Assembly (NCBI RefSeq): GCF_014196505.1 | Contig: NZ_JACIDW010000014.1 | Location: 1-64,000, forward strand | Direction: 5' to 3' | From: Rhizobium metallidurans | GTDB lineage: Bacteria; Pseudomonadota; Alphaproteobacteria; Rhizobiales; Rhizobiaceae | Length of the DNA: 64,000 nt | Part shown: piece by piece, positions 34,357 to 43,234 of the stretch | Layout: the number at the start of each line of letters is the position of its first letter | How positions within the stretch are numbered: position 1 is the stretch's first letter | Notes under the pieces: generated by a model | The model's input: the letters and a program-made list of their open reading frames with translations, nothing else | Databases searched by the model: none | Told to the model about the DNA's origin: nothing | Translations under genes and position numbers: made by a program

Positions 34357-35067
34357 ATGCCAAATACTGCCCTTGTCTTGCGCCATCTACATTTCGAAGA
34401 CCTTGGATGTTTCGCCGAGGTCCTGGAGGAAACGGGTTATGCCGTACGCTATTGCGATGTCGGCGAACCCGATTTCGTGCGGAGCGATCCCCTCCAGCCC
34501 GATCTTCTCGTGGTCCTCGGCGGTCCGATCGGCGTCTACGAGGATCACCTCTATCCATTTCTGGCCCGGGAACGCGAATTCATTCGCACCCGGCTGACCG
34601 CGAACCTGCCGATCCTTGGCATCTGCCTCGGTGCCCAGCTTATCGCATCGGCTCTTGGCGAGAAGGTGTTCCCGACGGGCTTGAAGGAGATCGGCTTCGC
34701 TAGGCTTTCCCTGACGGAAATGGGGATGACAAGCCCGCTTAACCATCTCACCGACATCCCGGTGCTGCATTGGCACGGCGATACTTATGGACTTCCGATC
34801 GGTGCAGTGAACCTTGCTTCATCAGCGCAGGTCGAGCAGCAGGCGTTCTCGCTTGGCCCGAGCGTGCTTGGTCTGCAGTTCCATCCGGAGGCGTCGCTCG
34901 ATGAACGCTTTGAGCGCTGGCTGGTCGGACACGCCCATGAGCTCGCCGCAGGCGGTATCGACATTTCCGCATTGCGGCGTGACGCGGAGGAATTTGGCCC
35001 GCGCCTGCGTGCGGCAGCGATGCTGATGTTTCGAGATTGGCTAGCTGGCCTGGCGCCTCGGCCATGA
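34357..35067 (+). CDS. Class I glutamine amidotransferase-like protein
   Basis: This 236-residue protein has the GATase-1 catalytic Cys in ILGICLGAQ and the His-Glu pair in LGLQFHPEAS, with HWHGDTYGLP between them. Stand-alone members include GuaA-like paralogues and gamma-glutamyl hydrolases. There is no synthetase domain. Its start follows the redoxin stop by one base and its stop overlaps the MOSC start (ATGA). Given the context it may act on a gamma-glutamyl thiol or adduct; that is inference. Confidence 0.88.
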   Translation: MPNTALVLRHLHFEDLGCFAEVLEETGYAVRYCDVGEPDFVRSDPLQPDLLVVLGGPIGVYEDHLYPFLAREREFIRTRLTANLPILGICLGAQLIASALGEKVFPTGLKEIGFARLSLTEMGMTSPLNHLTDIPVLHWHGDTYGLPIGAVNLASSAQVEQQAFSLGPSVLGLQFHPEASLDERFERWLVGHAHELAAGGIDISALRRDAEEFGPRLRAAAMLMFRDWLAGLAPRP

Positions 35068-35750
35068 AAGCGACCCCAATCCGAAGCCTTCGGGTCGGGG
35101 CTCTGGCGCCGCTTGGCCCGCGCCAGGTGCAGAGTGGCATTGCCAAGACCGAAGTGATATCCGCCGTCGCGCTGACGGCTGCGGGATTGGATGGCGACAT
35201 GCAGGGTGACCGTGAAAGGCATGGTGGCCCGGAAAAGGCGATCCATCATTATCCGTTCGAACATTATGCCGCCTGGTCGCGCGACCTTGGCGCTGATCCC
35301 ATGCTGGCGACACCGGGAGCATTTGGCGAGAATATCTCCACGCTTGGGCTGACCGAGGAAAATATTGCGATCGGCGACCTATTCGAGCTTGGAAGTGCAA
35401 TCGTCGAAGTCAGTCAGGGCAGACAGCCCTGCTGGCGTCTCAACGAGCGCTTCGGGCGCAAGACGATGGCACGCGCCGTGCAGGCGACCGGCCGCACCGG
35501 CTGGTACTATCGCGTCCTGAGACCCGGCATTGTCGCGCCTGCCGATCACCTGACCCTTGTCGATCGCATCTCGCCCGAATGGACGATCGGCCGGATATGG
35601 CGCGCCTTCTACGTCGATACGCTCAATCGGAGCGAACTGGTGGGCATTTCCGCGCTCGATCACCTCTCGGAGAACTGGCGCACGCTTGCGGCACGCCGGC
35701 TGGACAGTGGCGCGGTCGAAGATTGGGACAGGAGATTGATGGGTGGCTAG
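35064..35750 (+). CDS. MOSC domain protein (YiiM-like)
   Basis: This 228-residue protein has the MOSC features GDMQGDRERHGGPEKAIHHY and the conserved Cys in SQGRQPCWRLNERFG, with a C-terminal helical tail as in YiiM. MOSC proteins use a Cys to handle sulphur or molybdenum cofactor; YiiM gives resistance to N-hydroxylated base analogues. I place the start at 35064 (MKATPIR), which overlaps the previous stop. Confidence 0.9.
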   Translation: MKATPIRSLRVGALAPLGPRQVQSGIAKTEVISAVALTAAGLDGDMQGDRERHGGPEKAIHHYPFEHYAAWSRDLGADPMLATPGAFGENISTLGLTEENIAIGDLFELGSAIVEVSQGRQPCWRLNERFGRKTMARAVQATGRTGWYYRVLRPGIVAPADHLTLVDRISPEWTIGRIWRAFYVDTLNRSELVGISALDHLSENWRTLAARRLDSGAVEDWDRRLMGG

Positions 35751-35904
35751 GCCTGCCGATCATCCCGCCATCGGGACGTGGCCGAGGACTTCTCCGCAAT
35801 TACCGCCATCGTCTTCGACGGTTGCGAGGGCGCGGATGGGTCATATTGTCTGGGATGAAGCGGCTCTCGTAGCAGGTGTCGGCATGGCTTCGAACATATC
35901 TGCG

Positions 35905-36135
35905 TCAGTCCGAGAACGTAACCGCCACCCCGCGCTGGCGAAAATAGGCCTTCATCCGTTTCCGGCCCTCCCGATTGCTCTGCACGAGCTTGGCGGGGTC
36001 GAACACGGCTTCCTTTTGACCTGCACGCGTCAGCGCAGTCTTCAGGTCTGCAATGCGCTCGTCGATGTCGACGTTGTCAGCCTGAAGCGATTCATAGATG
36101 CGCTTCGTCGCATTCTCCACGGTGGGTTCAGTCAT
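35905..36135 (-). CDS. Small hypothetical protein, 76 residues
   Basis: This is a highly charged, helical, soluble protein beginning MTEPTVENATKRIYESLQ, with a basic C-terminal stretch REGRKRMKAYFRQRG. I do not assign it to a family. An in-frame ATG two codons upstream (36141) is too close to the GGAG ribosome site, so I favour 36135. It stands alone between the MOSC gene and the transposase remnant. The amino-acid composition looks like a genuine protein. Confidence 0.55.
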   Translation of the reverse strand: MTEPTVENATKRIYESLQADNVDIDERIADLKTALTRAGQKEAVFDPAKLVQSNREGRKRMKAYFRQRGVAVTFSD

Positions 36136-36169
36136 CGTCATGCTCCGGCTTTCTGCGTTGCCCGCGGCT

Positions 36170-36457
36170 TCACGCCGCCAGTTTCAATTCAAGTTTCCAA
36201 GTGTCTTCGGGATTGTGCTTGGACTCGTGGATCGAAAGGCCGCTGCCTTCCATATCGATTTGCATCGTCGCCAAGAGCCAATCCGCGGGCATCACACAGG
36301 GCAGGGATTCTCTATTCAGCAACTTGAAGAGTTCGTTCTCAGTCGCAAGGCCATTACGGGACTGCTGACCAGCGCGGTCGAGGGTCCATAGGTAGCGTAT
36401 CGTCAAAGTCTGTAGTCCATGCGTTATTCGAGCGGCCTCTCTACAGCCCGAGTCCAA
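36170..36457 (-). pseudogene. Possible gene fragment next to the transposase remnant
   Basis: An open frame of 95 codons from a TTG; only the C-terminal 40 residues (from MPADWLLATMQ to WKLELKLAA) look protein-like. The first part runs through the presumed end of the insertion element. It may be the 3' remnant of a gene cut by the insertion, or chance. Nothing else is visible in 36142-36472. Confidence 0.3.
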
Positions 36458-36472
36458 GGTAACAATCCGTAC

Positions 36473-37500
36473 CTAAGACATAGGTAACAACCTCGTGCCG
36501 AACGGGTTGTCGATTGTTTGCAGTGTCCTCTGTTCGAGGTCGATATATCCGAGATCATAGCGCAGGAAGCTGACGAGCCAAATGCCGTCGTCGGCTTCCT
36601 TGAGGCCGAGTTTCTGGCCGGCCATGACGGTCGAGATGTTGATCTTCTTGCGATGGATGCACAGACGCCCGCAATTGGTGACGATGGCATCGCGGTCGTG
36701 GAAGAGGTAGCTGATCTCGGGCAGTCCTTCGTAGGGGCGCGGCGAGGCCTCGTATAGCTCGGCCGGCACCTTCATCGACAGGGCCTCGTGCGGTCTCTCC
36801 GTATTGAATTCGCTGATGAATGCGTCGAAGCGCATCTGCTGCCGCAGGATATTGCGTCCCGGCGGTCGGGTGGCTTCCTTTTTCAGCGTCAGGTGCATGC
36901 GTTCATGGCGGCCGTTCTCCTGCGGATGGCCGGGGCGGATGCGTTCGACGGCGATGCCGAGCCTGAGCCACCAGACCGACAGCTTGGAGAGATTGTAGAG
37001 CCCATTCGGGCTGGCGAATGGCAGGCCGTTGTCGGAGCGGATGGCAAGCGGCAGGCCGCGTTCGGCGAAGACCCGCGCGAAGGCATCGAAAACGCCGCGT
37101 TCGCGGGTCGTCTCGAAGGCTTCGCAGCACAGCAGATAGCGCGATGCCTGGTCGGTGATTGTCAGGGGGTAACAATATCGGCCGTCGCCGAGCTTGAACT
37201 CGCCCTTGAAATCGGCGCACCACAGGTCGTTGGGACCGACCCGTCGACAGCGCCGTGCCCACGGCCTTGTTCGCCCGGTTCCTCTTGCGGGCCTGGCTCA
37301 CAAGGCCGTACCGGTCGAGCACCGCATGCACCGTGCTTGTGGCCGGGGTGGGCACGTCGCCGGCTGGTCGGCGGAGCAAAAGCGCGACGATAGCCGTCGA
37401 CAGCGGACGTCGGACCATGGCGTGCGAAGGGCACGCTTGCGGGCATCAATTTTATCCGAGGCAATTAGCCGAGGTGCCGCGCCGCGTTCGTGGTGTCTTG
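36473..37500 (-). pseudogene. Degenerate IS transposase (DDE integrase core, IS481/IS3-like)
   Basis: Reading on the minus strand, a transposase body is clear: NDLWCADFKGEFKLGDGRYC, ITDQASRYLLCCEAFETT, IRSDNGLPFASPNGLYNLS and RPGHPQENGRHERMHLTLKK, which supply the DDE residues, then FNTERPHEALSMKVPAELYE. This frame has a stop near 37300 and no start codon. The upstream part (TSTVHAVLDRYGLVSQARKR) continues in another frame, with the shift near 37240, and the first part is scrambled over further frames. The element is therefore inactive. The ends could not be fixed, although a GTTACC-type repeat occurs at 36450-36490. Confidence 0.8.
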
Positions 37501-37647
37501 GTGGCAATCAGCACTTTGCTCTCACATCGCAGCGCTGGCTATTCCGGGCCTCGCGCGCGCCCTGTCGAACACGTCGCTCTCGGCGTCTTCGCAGCCGGAC
37601 TGTTCGACAACAAAACTCCACTTCAAGAAACGAGCAATTGCGTGATT

Positions 37648-37665
37648 GACATTTGTCGAAATGTC
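37648..37665 (+). promoter_or_regulatory. Operator-like dyad upstream of the sugar ABC operon
   Basis: GACATTT (37648-37654)-GTCG-AAATGTC (37659-37665) is a perfect inverted repeat. It overlaps a TTGACA -35 box (37646-37651). It lies about 90 bases before the ABC ATPase start and may be the binding site of the SorC-DhaK fusion protein encoded downstream. Confidence 0.5.
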
Positions 37666-37753
37666 GCTGACACTTGTAAAAATCGCTCCAATGGAGAGGG
37701 CGCGATGATCCATCGTTCCATCTGACCGGTGGCCGATGTTGGGAGGGGTTGAG

Positions 37754-39232
37754 GTGGAATATCTTCTCGATGTCGAAGGGCTGAAAAAGTCTTTCAATGG
37801 TGTTGCGGCTCTGCGCGATGGCCGGTTTCAGCTCAAGGCTGGGTCCGTTCATGCGCTGTGCGGTGGCAACGGCGCCGGAAAATCCACCTTCCTCAAGATC
37901 CTGATGGGTATTCACAAGCGCGATGCCGGGTCTATTCGGCGACGAGGTGTGGATGTTGAGTTTTCCGGTCCCGCGGCGGCCTTGGCATCGGGCATCGCCA
38001 TCATCGAGCAGGAGCTCAGCCCCGTGCCGCACATGACGGTCGCGGAAAACATCTATCTCGGCCGGGAGCCCTCGGGTCGTTTCGGTGGCATCGACTTCAA
38101 GACGATGAACCAGAATGCTCAGCGGCTACTGGAACAGCTCGAGTTCAATATCCGCCCAACGCAGTTCATGATGAATCTGTCGGTTGCGCAGATCCAGCTG
38201 GTCGAGATCGCCAAGGCGCTGAGCCACGATGCTGAAGTAATCTTCATGGACGAGCCGACCTCGGCGATCGGCGAGAAGGAAGCGCAGCAGCTTTTCAAGA
38301 CCATCGAGCGATTGAAAGCTGCCGGAAAGGGTGTCGTTTACGTCTCCCACCGCCTGTCCGAGATTTTCCAGATCGCCGATGCCTACACCGTGTTCCGGGA
38401 TGGTTTGTATATCGGTGCTGGCGACCTTGCAAATATCGATCGTCCTGAATTGATCCGCATGATCGTCGGCCGTGAACTCGGCGAGGAATATGTCAAGACC
38501 AACACACCGACTGACGTCACCGGGCTTGAGGTCACGGGGTTGAGCGCAAGCGGCAAGGTTGAGGATGTATCCTTCTCCGTCAGGAAAGGCGAGATTTTCG
38601 GCATTTACGGGCTTATGGGGTCCGGCCGCTCGGAGATATTCAATTGCCTGTTCGGTCTCGACCGGATGGACAAGGGCGAGATCAAGCTTGATGGCGAGGC
38701 GATCACCGTCAGCAAGCCGGTCGACGCGATGGCGCACGGGCTTGCCTTTGTCACCGAGGATCGCAAGCTGACGGGCCTCAATCTCGTCGACAGCGTCAGG
38801 GGCAACATCGCGCTCGCCAGCCTGCCGGAATTCAGCCCGGGCTTCGTCATGCGTCGCGGCCAGGAGCAGGCTGCCAGCCAAAAGATGATCGAACGGTTTG
38901 GTATCAAGACCGCGCGCGACACCATGGCGGTCTCGGGGCTGTCAGGCGGCAACCAGCAGAAGGTCGTTCTCGGCAAGTGGTTCCTGCGCAACCCGAAGGT
39001 GTTGCTTCTGGACGAGCCGACGCGCGGCGTCGATGTCGGCGCCAAGCGCGAGATCTATCGCATCATCTGCGAATTCGCGGCCACGGGAGGCACGGTGGTG
39101 ATGATTTCATCGGAGATAGACGAGGTGCTCGGCATGTCCGACCGCATTCTTGTCATGCGCAATGGTCGCTCGGCGGGCGTCTACCCGCGGTCCGAGACCG
39201 ACGCGCAGGCGCTGGTGCATCTGTCGACGTAA
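37754..39232 (+). CDS. Ribose-type sugar ABC transporter ATP-binding protein (two ATPase domains)
   Basis: This 492-residue RbsA/MglA-type protein has two ABC domains. Domain 1 has Walker A GGNGAGKST and Walker B VIFMDEPTSAIG. Domain 2 has the degenerate P-loop GLMGSGRSE usual in this family, with signature LSGGNQQK and LLLDEPTRGVDVG. I chose the GTG at 37754, which follows GGGAGGGG; an in-frame TTG at 37736 precedes this site. It is the first gene of an operon with a permease, binding protein, SDR and kinases. Confidence 0.93.
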   Translation: MEYLLDVEGLKKSFNGVAALRDGRFQLKAGSVHALCGGNGAGKSTFLKILMGIHKRDAGSIRRRGVDVEFSGPAAALASGIAIIEQELSPVPHMTVAENIYLGREPSGRFGGIDFKTMNQNAQRLLEQLEFNIRPTQFMMNLSVAQIQLVEIAKALSHDAEVIFMDEPTSAIGEKEAQQLFKTIERLKAAGKGVVYVSHRLSEIFQIADAYTVFRDGLYIGAGDLANIDRPELIRMIVGRELGEEYVKTNTPTDVTGLEVTGLSASGKVEDVSFSVRKGEIFGIYGLMGSGRSEIFNCLFGLDRMDKGEIKLDGEAITVSKPVDAMAHGLAFVTEDRKLTGLNLVDSVRGNIALASLPEFSPGFVMRRGQEQAASQKMIERFGIKTARDTMAVSGLSGGNQQKVVLGKWFLRNPKVLLLDEPTRGVDVGAKREIYRIICEFAATGGTVVMISSEIDEVLGMSDRILVMRNGRSAGVYPRSETDAQALVHLST

Positions 39233-39286
39233 TCGGCGCATCGCGAATTTCTCAATACGGATCGGCATGGGAAGAGGTCAGAAACA

Positions 39287-40291
39287 GTGTCCCTTACAGA
39301 TAACAAACCAACGACGGGCTGGTTCAACTCGGATCGCCGCAGGCTGCTCATTCAGGAATACGGCATCTTTCTCGCCTTCCTGCTTCTGTCTGTGATCCTG
39401 TCGCTGTCCAACGAGTACTTCCTCACGGCCGGCAATATCTCGAACGTGCTCCTGCAGACGTCGATCAACGGTGTTCTCGCGATCGGCATGACCTTCGTCA
39501 TCCTGACGCGCGGCATCGATCTGTCGGTTGGGTCGGTCGTGGCGCTCGCGGGCATCGTCAGCGCCAGCTTCGTCACGACGTCGGCGACGGCAGGCATCGC
39601 TGGCGCGCCGTATCCGGCGGCCGTTGCTCTGCTGGTCGGTATCGGCGTCGGCTTGGCGTGTGGCGCCATCGTCGGCTTCATTGTTTCCCGCTTCGCCGTG
39701 CCCGCCTTCGTTGCCACGCTCGGCATGCTGTCGGCGGCACGCGGCATGACTCTGATCTACGGCGGTGGAAAGCCTGTTCCGGCGCTGATCCCGGAATTCC
39801 GCTGGATCGGAACCGGAAACATCCTCGGCGTGCCCATGCCGGTGGTGATCCTTGCCGTCGTCTTCATCGTCTCCTGGTGGGTCCTGACGCGCACCCGTTT
39901 CGGCCGCTACATCTATGCCGTTGGCGGCAACCCGCATGCGGCGATCACCTCGGGCATCAACGTTACGCGCATCCGTTTCGCCGTCTACGGTATCTCGGGC
40001 TCGCTTGCAGGCCTCGCCGGCATGATGCTCTCGGCCCGCACCGGATCGGCGCTGCCGCAGGCCGGTATCGCCTACGAACTCGATGCCATCGCAGCGGTCG
40101 TCATCGGCGGCACCAGCCTCTCGGGTGGTGTCGGTCGCGTGACTGGAACGCTGATCGGCGCGCTCATCATTGGCGTCATGAACAACGGTCTCGATCTGAT
40201 GGGTATCCAATCCTACTACCAGCAGGTGCTCAAGGGCGCGCTCATCGTCGGCGCCGTCATGCTGGACCAGAAGCGAAATCAAGGTCTCTGA
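39287..40291 (+). CDS. Ribose-type sugar ABC transporter permease
   Basis: This 334-residue RbsC-like permease has about nine hydrophobic segments and the hallmark GMTFVILTRGIDLSVGSVVAL. Other family stretches are FVATLGMLSAARGM and SLSGGVGRVTGTLIGALIIG. The start is a GTG. A single permease gene suggests a homodimeric channel, as for ribose. Confidence 0.93.
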   Translation: MSLTDNKPTTGWFNSDRRRLLIQEYGIFLAFLLLSVILSLSNEYFLTAGNISNVLLQTSINGVLAIGMTFVILTRGIDLSVGSVVALAGIVSASFVTTSATAGIAGAPYPAAVALLVGIGVGLACGAIVGFIVSRFAVPAFVATLGMLSAARGMTLIYGGGKPVPALIPEFRWIGTGNILGVPMPVVILAVVFIVSWWVLTRTRFGRYIYAVGGNPHAAITSGINVTRIRFAVYGISGSLAGLAGMMLSARTGSALPQAGIAYELDAIAAVVIGGTSLSGGVGRVTGTLIGALIIGVMNNGLDLMGIQSYYQQVLKGALIVGAVMLDQKRNQGL

Positions 40292-40375
40292 CCTGATAAT
40301 TCGGATCGCATCCGCGATCCGTTGGCAAACCGCGCGTCATACCGGCGACCGGACATCTCTATGGAGGAGAAACAG

Positions 40376-41362
40376 ATGAAGAAGTTGATGCTCGCACTTA
40401 TCGCCAGTGCGGCGATCCTTGCTGCGCCGGCCATGGCGCAGGAAAAGAAGCTGAAGATCGGCGCCACGACCTATGGTTTGAATGCCGAGTTCATGCAGAT
40501 CTGGTCGGCCGCGCTGAAGCAGCACCCGGCGGTCAAGAGCGGTCAGGTGGAACTGACGGTGTTTGACGGTCGTTATGATGCGCTGGTCCAGCAGGAGCAG
40601 TTCAACACCATGATCACCCAGAAGTTCGACGCTATCATCTTCGTGCCGATGGACGTCGAAGCCGGTGCCGCCGCCGTGCAGGCCGCCGCTGATGCCGGCA
40701 TCCCGGTCGTCGGCTCCAATGCTCGCGTGAATTCGGATCTCTTGACCTCCTATGTCGGCTCCAATGACGTCGAAGCCGGCGAGCTGGAAGCCAAGGCAGT
40801 TCTCGACAAGATGGGTTGCAAGGGCAACCTCGTCATCCTCGAAGGTCCGATCGGCCAGTCCGGCCAGATTCAACGCCTGGAAGGCAACGAGAAGGCACTA
40901 AAGGCGTGCCCTGATGTCAAGGTCTTGGCAAAGCAGACGGCCAACTGGTCGCGTGCCGAGGCCCAGACGTTGATGGAAAACTGGCTTACGTCCTACCCAG
41001 GCCAGATCAACGGCGTTATCGGCCAGAACGATGAAATGGCGCTCGGCGCGATTGAGGCGATCAAGGCTGCGAAGCTCAAGGTCGAGGACTTCGCGATCGC
41101 CGGGGTCGATGGCGTCACAGACGCAATCAACGCCGTCAAGCGTGGCGAGATGGCATCGATTCTGCAGGATGCCAACGCGCAAGCGCAGGGCGCGCTGGAT
41201 GTCGCCATCAAGGCGGCGACCAAGGACGCCAAGCCGCAGTCGGCGATCTGGACCCAGTATCCGGAAATGAAGTGGGAAGACGGCGCATCCAAGGACTATC
41301 TGGTTCCTTGGACCCCAGTCACAAAGGACAATGCCGACAAACTGCTCGAATCCCGCAAGTAA
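40376..41362 (+). CDS. Sugar ABC transporter periplasmic binding protein (RbsB-like)
   Basis: This 328-residue protein starts after GGAGGAGAAACAG and has a signal peptide ending APAMA-Q. The mature protein shows the RbsB pattern: FNTMITQKFDAIIFVPMD, GIPVVGSNARVN and VIGQNDEMALGAIEAIKA. It supplies the importer with its ligand. Family members bind pentoses, hexoses and polyols such as erythritol. A strong hairpin follows the gene. Confidence 0.93.
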   Translation: MKKLMLALIASAAILAAPAMAQEKKLKIGATTYGLNAEFMQIWSAALKQHPAVKSGQVELTVFDGRYDALVQQEQFNTMITQKFDAIIFVPMDVEAGAAAVQAAADAGIPVVGSNARVNSDLLTSYVGSNDVEAGELEAKAVLDKMGCKGNLVILEGPIGQSGQIQRLEGNEKALKACPDVKVLAKQTANWSRAEAQTLMENWLTSYPGQINGVIGQNDEMALGAIEAIKAAKLKVEDFAIAGVDGVTDAINAVKRGEMASILQDANAQAQGALDVAIKAATKDAKPQSAIWTQYPEMKWEDGASKDYLVPWTPVTKDNADKLLESRK

Positions 41363-41372
41363 CGAACGCAAA

Positions 41373-41399
41373 GCCAGGGCGGTGTCACGCCGCCCTGGC
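41373..41399 (+). promoter_or_regulatory. Strong hairpin after the sugar-binding protein gene
   Basis: GCCAGGGCGG (41373-41382) and CCGCCCTGGC (41390-41399) form a perfect 10-bp stem with a 7-base loop, with no T-run after it. It probably protects the upstream mRNA and lowers readthrough to the SDR and kinase genes. Confidence 0.65.
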
Positions 41400-41424
41400 A
41401 TCCACATCGCAAGGGCTTGAAGAG

Positions 41425-42198
41425 ATGACAGAAGCTGCTCCCCAGATTGACCTCAATTTCCCCCTGACGGGCAAGATCGCCGTCGTGACTGGCGCCGCGT
41501 CCGGGATCGGCTCGGCGATTTCCGACGCGCTGACCGCCAAAGGCGCCACGGTGGCCGTGCTCGATATCAATGCCGATATCGCCGCTGCCAAGGCGGCCGC
41601 GCTCGGTGGCGGTGCGAAATCCTTCGTCTGTGACGTCTCACAGCCGGTCTCGGTCAATCGGGCCATATCGGATGTCGTCGCCGCGTTCGGCCGCATCGAC
41701 ATCGCCGTCAACAGCGCCGGCGTCGTCTTCCTGGCGCCAGCCGAAGATCTGTCGCTCGACTACTGGGACAAGACGATCAACATCAATCTCAAGGGCAGCT
41801 TTCTCGTCACCCAGGCTGTCGGCCGCGCCATGATCGCTACAGGAAACGGCGGTAAAATCATCAACCTCGCGTCGCAGGCGGGCACCGTCGCGATCGAGGA
41901 GCACGTCGCCTACTGCGCCTCGAAGTTCGGCGTCATCGGCATGTCGAAGACCTTCGCCGCCGAATGGGGCAAATACGGCATCACAGTCAATACCATTTCG
42001 CCGACCGTGGTCCTGACCGAGCTCGGCAAGAAGGCCTGGGCTGGCGAAAAGGGAGAGGCCGCCAAGAAGCGCATTCCCACCGGCCGCTTCGCCTATCCCG
42101 AAGAGATCGCTGCCGCCGCCGTCTTCCTGGTTTCGGACGGCGCGAACATGATCAATGGCGCCGATCTTCTGATCGATGGCGGCTACACAATTCTCTGA
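41425..42198 (+). CDS. Short-chain dehydrogenase/reductase (polyol dehydrogenase-like)
   Basis: This 257-residue classical SDR has the cofactor motif TGAASGIG (22-29), NSAG, and the active-site YCASK with an upstream Ser. A Asp after the second strand (LDINAD) favours NAD over NADP. The C-terminus ends in GADLLIDGGYTIL, typical of sugar-alcohol dehydrogenases. Being just before dhaK and dhaL, it probably oxidises an imported polyol to the ketose that the kinases phosphorylate, as in known tetritol pathways. The substrate is inferred. Confidence 0.88.
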   Translation: MTEAAPQIDLNFPLTGKIAVVTGAASGIGSAISDALTAKGATVAVLDINADIAAAKAAALGGGAKSFVCDVSQPVSVNRAISDVVAAFGRIDIAVNSAGVVFLAPAEDLSLDYWDKTININLKGSFLVTQAVGRAMIATGNGGKIINLASQAGTVAIEEHVAYCASKFGVIGMSKTFAAEWGKYGITVNTISPTVVLTELGKKAWAGEKGEAAKKRIPTGRFAYPEEIAAAAVFLVSDGANMINGADLLIDGGYTIL

Positions 42199-42230
42199 GC
42201 CGAAGCGCCAGGACATTTCAAGGAGACTTC

Positions 42231-43223
42231 ATGCAACGGTTCGTCAACAATCCCGATCTCGTCGTCGAGGATACAGTCAAGGGCTTCATCAAGGCCCATT
42301 CCGATATCGTGCGGCTTGCCGAAAATCCGCGCGTGGTTGTCGCCAGGAATGCACCGGTGAGCGGCAAGGTCGGCGTCATTACTGGCGGCGGCTCCGGCCA
42401 CGAGCCGGGCTTCATGGGCTACACCGGCAAGAACATGCTTGATGCCGTTGCCATCGGCGAATTGTTTTCCTCCCCGACCGCCAAGAGCTTTCACGATGCC
42501 ATCCGCGAGGCCAATGGCGGAGCGGGGGTCGTCTGCCTCTACGGCAATTATGCCGGCGACAACATGAACGTGAAGATGGCGACGAAGCTCGCCGCCAAGG
42601 ACGGTATCGAGGTCGCGACCGTCGTTGCCAATGACGACGTCTGCTCGGCGTCGCCGTCGGAGCGCGAAAAGCGCCGCGGTGTTGCCGGCGAGATCTTCAT
42701 GTGGAAGATCGGCAGCGCCAAGGCGACGCAAGGCGGCAGTCTCGAAGAGGTTCGCGCGGCTGCGCAGAAGGCGATCGACAACTGCCGCTCAATCGGCGTT
42801 GGCCTCGGCCCATGCACGTTGCCGGCCGTCGGCCATCCGAATTTCCAGATCGAGCCGGGCACGATGGAAGTCGGCATCGGCCACCACGGCGAACCCGGCG
42901 TGCGTGTCGAGCCACTGAAGCCGGCCGCTGAAGTCGCCAAGGATATGTGCAGGATCGTTCTTGATGATCACAATCTTCCCGCTGGCACGGAGGTTGCGGT
43001 CCTTGTTTCGGGCTTGGGCGCCACACCGCTCAACGAACTTTATATCCTGAACGATACCATCGAGAGCGAGATCACCGGCCGCGGGCTCGTCGTCTACAAA
43101 ACCTATGTCGGCAACTATTTCACGTCGCTTGAAATGGTCGGCGCGACGTTGACGGTTTTTGCGCTCGATGCCGAGACCAAGCCACTTCTCGACCTCGAAA
43201 CGTCCTGCACAATGTTGCTCTGA
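42231..43223 (+). CDS. dhaK: Dihydroxyacetone/tetrulose kinase, substrate-binding subunit DhaK
   Basis: This 330-residue protein has DhaK elements: GGGSGHEPGFMGYTGKNMLD, LYGNYAGDNMNVKMA, and the covalent-substrate His in GIGHHGEPG (His219). It binds a short ketose as a hemiaminal on this His, and phosphate is donated by the DhaL subunit. It starts after AAGGAGACTTC, 33 bases after the SDR, and is followed by dhaL. No PTS component DhaM is in the window, so ATP rather than PEP may be the phosphate source. Substrate could be dihydroxyacetone or a four-carbon ketose. Confidence 0.93.
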   Translation: MQRFVNNPDLVVEDTVKGFIKAHSDIVRLAENPRVVVARNAPVSGKVGVITGGGSGHEPGFMGYTGKNMLDAVAIGELFSSPTAKSFHDAIREANGGAGVVCLYGNYAGDNMNVKMATKLAAKDGIEVATVVANDDVCSASPSEREKRRGVAGEIFMWKIGSAKATQGGSLEEVRAAAQKAIDNCRSIGVGLGPCTLPAVGHPNFQIEPGTMEVGIGHHGEPGVRVEPLKPAAEVAKDMCRIVLDDHNLPAGTEVAVLVSGLGATPLNELYILNDTIESEITGRGLVVYKTYVGNYFTSLEMVGATLTVFALDAETKPLLDLETSCTMLL

Positions 43224-43234
43224 GGAACGCTGAC

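Noticed and set aside
39278..40282. 334-codon minus-strand open frame over the RbsC-like permease
   Set aside because: Asp/Arg/His-rich antisense shadow of a membrane protein gene.
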